Assembly: GCA_039198685.1 (NCBI GenBank)
Contig: JBCCTK010000047.1
Coordinates: 1-20,633, forward strand
Source: UBA5336 sp039198685
GTDB lineage: Bacteria > Pseudomonadota > Alphaproteobacteria > Caulobacterales > Hyphomonadaceae
DNA length: 20,633 nucleotides
Direction of reading: 5' to 3'
The notes below the pieces were generated by a model. It was not told the origin of the DNA, did no database searches, and saw nothing but the letters and a program-made list of their open reading frames with translations. The translations under genes and the position numbers were made by a program. Positions 15,199 through 20,633 of this stretch are shown piece by piece (within the stretch, counting starts at the first letter, position 1; every line of letters begins with the position of its first letter).

Positions 15199-16197
15199 AT
15201 GAAAGCAGTCAGAAAAGGTGTTCTTGAATTGATTGCCAAACTCAGAACACGGGCGGCTGTCCTGATGGCGCAAGTGGGGATCCGGATGCTGAAGGCATCG
15301 GGGCTATTCACCGGCTATTTCGCCAATTGGCGTTGGGCTGTTTTCGACGAGGCCCAACGCGCGGGGCTGCACATTCTGCCGGTTCACTACTACTCGCCCG
15401 TTCCCGACACCGCGCACCTGACCCTTGATGACCAGGCGCCGGTTTATTTCGCAGCCGAACCCGAGACGTTGCAGGCGGCCACGGACGATCTGCAAGACCT
15501 CGTCGACCGTTTCGGAGAAAGGTTCGACGAAATCGCGGCCCGGCCGTCCTATGCCGACAGCGAGCAGATCACGCAATTCCGGTTCGGCAAGGCGCCCTAT
15601 CGGTCGTTGGAAGCCGAGCTTCTGTACGGACTGATCCGCGCGCGCAAGCCGTCGCAGATCATTGAAATCGGAAGCGGACACACAACACTTCTGATGGCCG
15701 AGGCGATACGTGCGGAAGAGGATTATGCCCCCGTTTTCGAATGTATCGAACCCTACCGCCCGGACTATTTGAAGACGCTGCCGCCCGAAGTCACGCGCTT
15801 TAACGACACACCACTGCAGTCTGTTCCGCTTGACCGGTTTCGGAACCTTCAGGCCGGCGACATTTTATTCATCGATTCCTCACATGTCGTGAGTTACGGC
15901 AGCGATGTTGTCTACGAGATGTCGGTGATACTACCCAGGCTGGCCCCAGGTGTGCTGGTGCATTTCCACGACATCTTCCTGCCTTACGAATATCCGACAG
16001 ATTGGATGACGGACGCGAAGCTTTTCTGGAACGAGCAATACATGCTGTCGGCCATGCTGCAGGACAACGCTCGCTACAAAGTCAGATTTCCGCTTCATCA
16101 ACTCTATCGCGAACGTCGTGAAGACATGCAGCGCATGTTCCCACTGCTTGCGGAACCCTTTCACAGACCGGGCGCATACTGGATTGGAATCGCTTAA
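15199..16197 (+). CDS. Class I SAM-dependent methyltransferase (Methyltransf_24-like)
   Basis: The 332-residue protein has about 150 N-terminal residues before SAM motif I (IIEIGSGHTT, 154-163). Then follow ECIEPY (181-186), GDILFIDSSHVVSYGSD (220-236) with the D-S-S-H signature, and GVLVHFHDIFLPYEYP (251-266), a histidine/aspartate-rich metal-site-like stretch. This layout matches large Methyltransf_24 proteins found in surface-glycan loci. It is unrelated in detail to the methyltransferase gene before it. AGAGG precedes ATG 15199. Its TAA and the TAA of the opposing sulfotransferase share the palindrome TTAA (16194-16197), so the two genes are convergent and overlapping. The substrate is presumably a sugar hydroxyl. 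Confidence 0.8.
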   Translation: MKAVRKGVLELIAKLRTRAAVLMAQVGIRMLKASGLFTGYFANWRWAVFDEAQRAGLHILPVHYYSPVPDTAHLTLDDQAPVYFAAEPETLQAATDDLQDLVDRFGERFDEIAARPSYADSEQITQFRFGKAPYRSLEAELLYGLIRARKPSQIIEIGSGHTTLLMAEAIRAEEDYAPVFECIEPYRPDYLKTLPPEVTRFNDTPLQSVPLDRFRNLQAGDILFIDSSHVVSYGSDVVYEMSVILPRLAPGVLVHFHDIFLPYEYPTDWMTDAKLFWNEQYMLSAMLQDNARYKVRFPLHQLYRERREDMQRMFPLLAEPFHRPGAYWIGIA

Positions 16198-17237
16198 ACA
16201 TTAGGATCTTGCGTCGCATTGGCTCCATCCTTGGAGGGTTCTTTCACGACATACTCGTACCGGGACAGATCAAGTCCGATGATATCGGAAACGGCTTTGT
16301 TCGAAGAGCCATAATACGACCCGACCGCCTTGCGAACAAAGGCGGTCCTGCCGCCCTTGCCCATATGGCGCGCCCATCCGGGCGTAAGACGATCGACATG
16401 ATATGCAATCGAGTTTGGCGATAGTCTTGAGCCAGACACACGCCACCTGCTGTCCTGCGGCACGCAGTGGTTTGCAAGACGTAGAATTGCCTGCGCCGGT
16501 CCCGACAGCGCCGGGCGCACCCGCCGCGCGGGGCGCGCCGTATCGGGCAGGTCCACGCGTTGCCCCAAGATACCGGACAGATGCGCAACGAACCTGCCGG
16601 GGTCTTCCAAAAGCCACTCCATAGGGATCATGGCGACGCGGTCGGACCCGAAGAGATCAGCATAGAAGCGCCATTTGCGGGCAAAAGAATAATACTCCAA
16701 ATCGAGAACCGGATGAATGTTCGGGTTTCCGGTCTCCTGATCCAGGAAGGCGCTTAATCCGGAAGCATACCCGTATCTGAGGTATTCGCCGTAGATAGAC
16801 CCTATGATCCGGGCCTGTTCGCGAATCGTCACCAGAAGAATGGCACGCGGGAACGCCTGATGCAGCCGGACCGCAGTATGCTCGGCCAGGTGGCGTTGAT
16901 GAAAGGGTAAACCCCCGAGGGCTTCATCAGAGATCACAATCGGAAGGCCCGTGGCGCGCGCCTTCTCGATATGGGGGGCGAAGAGACGATGAACGCGGCC
17001 GACCGAAAAATCGCCGAACCTTGGTGTAAGAAAAGCGGCATGACTCAGGCGGTTGTCACCGCAGTACACGATGCTGTCGTTTTTGCTGAACATCTGGGTC
17101 TGAAGCCAGGTCGTCGCCGTCTTGTGCAGCCCCACGTGAAGAATAACGGGGATATCGGAAATCGGGCCCGCTTCTTCTTCCACAAGGTCGCCCGCAATGG
17201 TGGCATCGTTGCTCGTGGGGCTTTCACGACCACTCAT
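16194..17237 (-). CDS. Sulfotransferase-family protein, second copy, divergent
   Basis: From ATG 17237 the product is 347 residues; GTG 17276 would give 360. The PAPS-loop equivalent is VILHVGLHKTATTWLQTQ (31-48), with the H-K-T-A-T-T form seen in divergent sulfotransferases of marine bacteria. ILLVTIREQARIIGSIYGEY (133-152) matches the 3'-phosphate-binding strand-helix (R and S conserved). It shares little else with the sulfotransferase at 5675-6535, so it is not a recent duplicate. The likely role is sulfation of the same polymer at another position. It lies alone on the minus strand between two plus-strand methyltransferases. GCGGAAAAC before ATG 17237 is a modest ribosome site, so the start is uncertain. 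Confidence 0.75.
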   Translation of the reverse strand: MSGRESPTSNDATIAGDLVEEEAGPISDIPVILHVGLHKTATTWLQTQMFSKNDSIVYCGDNRLSHAAFLTPRFGDFSVGRVHRLFAPHIEKARATGLPIVISDEALGGLPFHQRHLAEHTAVRLHQAFPRAILLVTIREQARIIGSIYGEYLRYGYASGLSAFLDQETGNPNIHPVLDLEYYSFARKWRFYADLFGSDRVAMIPMEWLLEDPGRFVAHLSGILGQRVDLPDTARPARRVRPALSGPAQAILRLANHCVPQDSRWRVSGSRLSPNSIAYHVDRLTPGWARHMGKGGRTAFVRKAVGSYYGSSNKAVSDIIGLDLSRYEYVVKEPSKDGANATQDPNV

Positions 17238-17384
17238 GTTTTCCGCAACCTGTTCAGAATGCTGACTTGCATGCACTCAGTCTTACAAACCCGGATATGC
17301 AAGGAAAACTCGAAAAGCACATACGGTTACGCCGCGGACCACCGGCCCGAAGCCGTCGGCAAGGGCGGAGCAATTCCGGTGTCA

Positions 17385-17415
17385 TCTGCGTGCTGCTTCA
17401 GGAACAGCACGCAGA
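17385..17415. repeat. Perfect 11-bp inverted repeat in the divergent gap
   Basis: TCTGCGTGCTG (17385-17395) is followed after 9 nt by its exact complement CAGCACGCAGA (17405-17415). No T-run follows on either strand, so it is not an ordinary intrinsic terminator. It lies between the divergent starts of the sulfotransferase and FkbM genes, where an operator or a 5'-UTR hairpin is possible. Confidence 0.6.
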
Positions 17416-17518
17416 GTGAAAGGAAATGACAATGCCTAGACACTGTTTTATGCTCGCGAAGGCACGCGTGAGTATAGGCAGGAGTGGTTGGTGTCCCATT
17501 CCTTGAAAAGGGCTGATC

Positions 17519-18400
17519 TTGATATCACGGTACCGCGTTAGGAGCACTGGGAATGGTGCACATAGCTTGAAGGCTCTTGTAAAGACGAAACTCGTCGCGT
17601 GTTTTACCGGGCAGATATACGCTCAGTTCTGCAGGTTCAGGGCCTTGCACTCCATCAGTCTGTCGAACCCGGAAAAAGCAGGGATCGTAGCAAATGATAT
17701 TATCGGCGATCTGTTGATTTCCAGGATTTGTCCGCAAGGAGGCGTGTTCTTCGATATAGGTGCTCAGTATGGCGCCGTTTTTTCAAGCGCCTGGAGACAT
17801 GATCCTACTCTGAAAGTCTATGCCTTCGAAGCGGACACAACCAAGGCCAGCACTCTTAAAAAGGTGCATCCGCGCCTGACTGTATTTGATCTCGCTGTGG
17901 GTGACGCAGAAGGCGTTGCGTCCTTCTATCTCGACGCCAAGGCCTCCGGTTACAATTCACTGGTTCCGGGCAGAAGCGGAACACGAAAGGTATCAGTGCG
18001 CGTTTCGTCGATTGACGCGCTTTTGCCCAATCAGCCCGTTGACGTCATGAAGGTCGACGTAGAGGGTGCCGAGCTTGGAGTATTTAAAGGGGCCGAACAG
18101 ACAATCATGCGGTACTTTCCGCTTTTGATGTTCGAATGCGTTCTGAAGGAAGAAAACACCCTTGGCTACTCGGCTGGCGCGATATGGAAATGGCTTAATG
18201 ACCGGGATTACCTGATTTTCAGCCCCAATCGAATGGCGCATAATTCACCAGCTTACTCAAAGCAGGCATTTGTCGAAGCACAAAACTATCCATTTCAATC
18301 TCATAACTGGTTTGCGATACACGCTTCACGGCGTGAAGAGTTTCGCGACGCAGCACGATCTATACTCAAGATTTCCAAGAACTTTTCGGCTTCTTCCTAA
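17519..18400 (+). CDS. FkbM-family SAM-dependent methyltransferase
   Basis: The 293-residue protein has VFFDIGAQYG (76-85, SAM motif I), VYAFEAD (100-106) and the FkbM signature VDVMKVDVEGAELGVFKGA (174-192), closing with SHNWFAIH (261-268). FkbM enzymes O-methylate hydroxyls of sugars or polyketides, and here a sugar is the sensible target. The start is TTG 17519, preceded by AAAAGGG with about 6-nt spacing. An in-frame stop at 17504-17506 excludes longer forms, and no ATG occurs before the SAM domain. Its stop overlaps the stop of the opposing beta-helix gene by 4 bp. It is more AT-rich than the central glycosyltransferase genes, hinting at a separate origin. Confidence 0.85.
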   Translation: MISRYRVRSTGNGAHSLKALVKTKLVACFTGQIYAQFCRFRALHSISLSNPEKAGIVANDIIGDLLISRICPQGGVFFDIGAQYGAVFSSAWRHDPTLKVYAFEADTTKASTLKKVHPRLTVFDLAVGDAEGVASFYLDAKASGYNSLVPGRSGTRKVSVRVSSIDALLPNQPVDVMKVDVEGAELGVFKGAEQTIMRYFPLLMFECVLKEENTLGYSAGAIWKWLNDRDYLIFSPNRMAHNSPAYSKQAFVEAQNYPFQSHNWFAIHASRREEFRDAARSILKISKNFSASS

Positions 18401-20367
18401 TCCTGCCGCCTGTACTCCATAGCGCCGATGGATGGCGGATCCGGGCGTCTGCGGCCGTAAATGTCAAAATGCAAGGCCGGTTCTTCAAACGCGGCGCCGA
18501 GGGCCAGAGAACCCAACAAGGGTGCCCCAAGGGGCACACCACCAGCCGTCGCGCGCTGACTTTCTAGAATTGGCACATCCTCGCCGATATATCCTTTCTC
18601 CCGCGCTGACCAGATCGACCTATCGCTAAGAGGCGCATAGACAGCATCAGGCAACGTTAAATTTTTCTGGTCGATAAGGTTGTTCCTCTCAGTGATCGTA
18701 AACGTGCCGCTAAAAATATCCCCAATCGTCATCGTCGCATCACCGCCCACAGTATTGTCATCGCTCATCAGGTTAACGATAGTGTTATGGTAAAGCTCAA
18801 TTGGCGCATCCACTGCGTTGGAATTATTTGTCGGTGCCGATACCCGCAAAAGAGCGACAGGATCGAAGATGCCGAGAATCCTCGGCACGTTAGGCACAAA
18901 CATCAGAACATTGCGCATGGTAATGCCAGACAAGTTAGCAGTCACACCGAACGCCGTCATGTGCGAACCCAGCAGTACATTCTTATCGATGATGATGTTT
19001 TGAATGCCTTCAAAATATGTCGTGTTCGCTGGCGATAGCTTGATGATTTCAAAACCGCCCTCGCAGGCATTTCGCTGCATATTCAGTAAAGACCCCGCAA
19101 GACCTGACTGATTGAAGCGGAAACACGGCTGCTGCGTGAAGTAATTCGGAGTATTCTCGACCCAGCCCGTGCGACTAAACATATCGCAGCCATCCACCGT
19201 GACGAATTGAGCGGTATTGGTTTGCAGTCTTACAGGCCCATGATTATTGTGAGACCCGTCCTTGGGACCGCCGGAGAGCGCATCTACATCTTGAGCGATC
19301 CTGCATCCAAGCAGGTCGATATTCGACGCCCCACCGCAATAAACACCGAAGTCGCGCCAGTTCGTGACAACTGTATCATGCACCGTGAGGCCTGAATTTG
19401 ATGGATCGACCGTTCCATGGCCGGGATTGTGAATGCCATTCTTGAATCCATCGAAAAAACAGTCGTCGATTATAAAGGTTTGCGGGGCCGGCAGCGTTGC
19501 AAGCACAGTGATCCCGGTTTTTTCAGGCTCGCCTGTCTCAGTCGTGGTGTCCCACGGCCCTCGAAAGTCCAGCCCTTGGATAACCACGTCCCGGTTCTGG
19601 AAATCCCGCGTTCTCAAAACATAACCCGATGCGGCTGTCGCCTCCAGGATTGGGCGGACGTAACCCTTGTCCGCATCGTTTGAACGGTCGTAGTCATTCA
19701 CGACATGCACGTGGCCCCCTGGAAGTTGCAGGTCCGCAAAACTGGTGTGAGTTTCTCCAGCCTTTAGCATGAAGCGGGTCTTGGCCGCAGACGTTCGTGC
19801 CGCAACCGCCGCCGCAAACGACGAATACTGCCCAGCCCCGATGGGCGCATTTGTAAAGTCACTGGCCACTGATACATAAGCCGTATCGGAGTTGGAAAAC
19901 TCGGTGTCCGGATCACCCACGGTATACTGCCCAGTCCATTTCGCTCGTCTGTCACTAGTCAGTTCATAGGCCCAGATAGTCACTGTATACATACCCGGCT
20001 TGCGGTATACATGAGTGACGCGCGGCCCAAACCCGGTGTTCCGGTTTTTCCACTCGGGAAAGCCTTTGACCGGAGCCTGATAAACCGTGTCGGTATCACC
20101 AAAATCTGCCACGTAGATAATGTTGTGAAGGCGTTCGTCGTAATCCTCACCCGCCCCGGGCGCCGCTGTATTGAAACCTTTCCAGCCGGTCACCTCAAAG
20201 GTCAACCGCTCAGGCGCGACTTCCAAGATAGATCGCAAAACACTGACAGTGAGTGTCGCGTTAACACCCCAATCGGTAACAGACGTTCTGTCAGTCCTGC
20301 TTGGCGATGTTACTTCGATTGTTGCGGTCGTCCCGAACGGAAATCCTGTAAACTTCAGTTTTGACAT
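18397..20367 (-). CDS. PKD-like plus right-handed parallel beta-helix protein (tail-spike or polysaccharide-lyase-like)
   Basis: The 656-residue protein has no signal peptide. Residues ~45-135 look like a PKD/Ig domain: VADFGDTDT (86-94) is the FGDG-like turn and VTHVYRKPGMYTVTIWAYE (117-135) is the typical H-x-Y-x-x-P-G-x-Y-x-V strand. Residues ~200-590 are a long run of beta-helix rungs rich in Asn, Ile and Val (VVIQGLDF, FIIDDCFFDGFKNGI, NIIIDKNVLLG). The C-terminus PPSIGAMEY (644-652) is common in secreted beta-helix proteins. Lack of a signal and coupling to the gene before it (TAATG) favour a phage tail spike or adhesin, perhaps glycan-binding or depolymerising. A host surface protein or lyase remains possible. 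No catalytic residues can be assigned. Confidence 0.65.
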   Translation of the reverse strand: MSKLKFTGFPFGTTATIEVTSPSRTDRTSVTDWGVNATLTVSVLRSILEVAPERLTFEVTGWKGFNTAAPGAGEDYDERLHNIIYVADFGDTDTVYQAPVKGFPEWKNRNTGFGPRVTHVYRKPGMYTVTIWAYELTSDRRAKWTGQYTVGDPDTEFSNSDTAYVSVASDFTNAPIGAGQYSSFAAAVAARTSAAKTRFMLKAGETHTSFADLQLPGGHVHVVNDYDRSNDADKGYVRPILEATAASGYVLRTRDFQNRDVVIQGLDFRGPWDTTTETGEPEKTGITVLATLPAPQTFIIDDCFFDGFKNGIHNPGHGTVDPSNSGLTVHDTVVTNWRDFGVYCGGASNIDLLGCRIAQDVDALSGGPKDGSHNNHGPVRLQTNTAQFVTVDGCDMFSRTGWVENTPNYFTQQPCFRFNQSGLAGSLLNMQRNACEGGFEIIKLSPANTTYFEGIQNIIIDKNVLLGSHMTAFGVTANLSGITMRNVLMFVPNVPRILGIFDPVALLRVSAPTNNSNAVDAPIELYHNTIVNLMSDDNTVGGDATMTIGDIFSGTFTITERNNLIDQKNLTLPDAVYAPLSDRSIWSAREKGYIGEDVPILESQRATAGGVPLGAPLLGSLALGAAFEEPALHFDIYGRRRPDPPSIGAMEYRRQD

Positions 20368-20633
20368 TAGAGTGGCTCCAAAACTACGGTCATAAGGGAT
20401 GTATAAAGGCCGATGGGTACGTCAGTTGTGACGCTGGCCGCACTGTTCCCCGCAACAACACTATCTTTGATGTAGGTTATCCACGCGCCATTCGCGCCGC
20501 CCCCAAAGTCCTCGCGTTCATACCAAGACCCGCTGCCCGGCGCGACAACAGAGTCATCTTGCTGAGTGTGCCCGGGCGCCGTGATGACGAAAGGTTTTCT
20601 GTCACCGCCCTGCATGACAGACGAAAAGTATGA
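20367..20633 (-). CDS. C-terminal part of an unrecognised (phage-structural-like) protein, cut by the window edge
   Basis: The frame is open to the window end, giving at least 88 residues. An internal ATG at 20615 has no ribosome site, and the residues before it (SYFSSV) continue naturally, so this is most likely the end of a longer gene. The visible part is Gly/Ser/Asp-rich (APGSGSWYEREDFGGGANG) with a beta-rich end (VPIGLYTSLMTVVLEPL), the sort of sequence found in virion appendage proteins. Its TAA overlaps the next ATG as TAATG, implying coupled expression with the beta-helix protein and probably joint assembly. The assignment to phage is inference. Confidence 0.5.
   Translation of the reverse strand, partial: SYFSSVMQGGDRKPFVITAPGHTQQDDSVVAPGSGSWYEREDFGGGANGAWITYIKDSVVAGNSAASVTTDVPIGLYTSLMTVVLEPL

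Noticed and set aside
16971..17429. 152-residue plus-strand open frame over the sulfotransferase start and gap
   Set aside because: It is mostly antisense to the sulfotransferase, and the intergenic part shows no transposase or other similarity by eye.
20367..20615. Complete 82-residue gene starting at ATG 20615
   Set aside because: There is no ribosome site and the frame continues upstream to the window edge, so it is better read as the end of a longer, truncated gene.
1..20633. CRISPR arrays, tRNA/rRNA genes, toxin-antitoxin or restriction-modification systems
   Set aside because: No regularly spaced direct repeats, tRNA cloverleaf or rRNA signatures, or recognisable defence proteins were found on reading both strands; the methyltransferases lack DNA-methyltransferase motifs.

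Overview
The window is GC-rich, tightly packed DNA that looks like an alphaproteobacterium of the Rhodobacteraceae type (Paracoccus/Rhodobacter/Roseobacter-like). This rests on protein style, codon use and an IS110-type remnant; no rRNA or tRNA is present to confirm it. Most of the window (about 2.05-18.4 kb) is an accessory surface-polysaccharide locus. It is flanked on both sides by small or structural genes that look phage-derived, all reading on the minus strand.

Layout. 1-711: a minus-strand cassette of very small genes (a short coiled-coil/membrane protein, a Tat-like secreted peptide, a 36-residue membrane peptide) ending in a good intrinsic terminator, with a plausible promoter at 783-812. 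806-1598: a decayed, internally deleted IS110-family transposase, followed by about 450 bp of non-coding DNA. 2051-3415 (+): Wzx-type flippase. 9017-3420 (-): a coupled operon of Wzy/O-antigen-ligase-like protein, GT2, sulfotransferase, GT2 and GT4, with 4-nt overlaps at most junctions. 9231-10400 (+): GT4. 11361-10423 and 12601-11462 (-): GT2 and acyltransferase 3. 12938-16197 (+): GT4 and two different SAM methyltransferases. 17237-16194 (-): a second, distantly related sulfotransferase. 17519-18400 (+): FkbM-type methyltransferase. 20633-18397 (-): the end of an unrecognised gene and a 656-residue PKD plus parallel beta-helix protein, coupled by TAATG.

How it works together (inference from families). 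Six glycosyltransferases (three GT2, three GT4) would build a lipid-linked repeat unit, the flippase would move it across the inner membrane, and the polytopic Wzy-like protein would polymerise or ligate it. Six tailoring enzymes (two sulfotransferases, three methyltransferases, one acyltransferase) suggest a sulfated, methylated and acylated polymer. No initiating phosphoglycosyltransferase, Wza/Wzc export genes, chain-length regulator or nucleotide-sugar genes are present, so the locus must depend on genes elsewhere.

The most interesting question is whether this glycan island sits inside a prophage late region, between a tail-spike-like gene and a downstream small-gene cassette. If so, it would be an unusually large surface-remodelling cargo. 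The sequence supports this idea but does not prove it.
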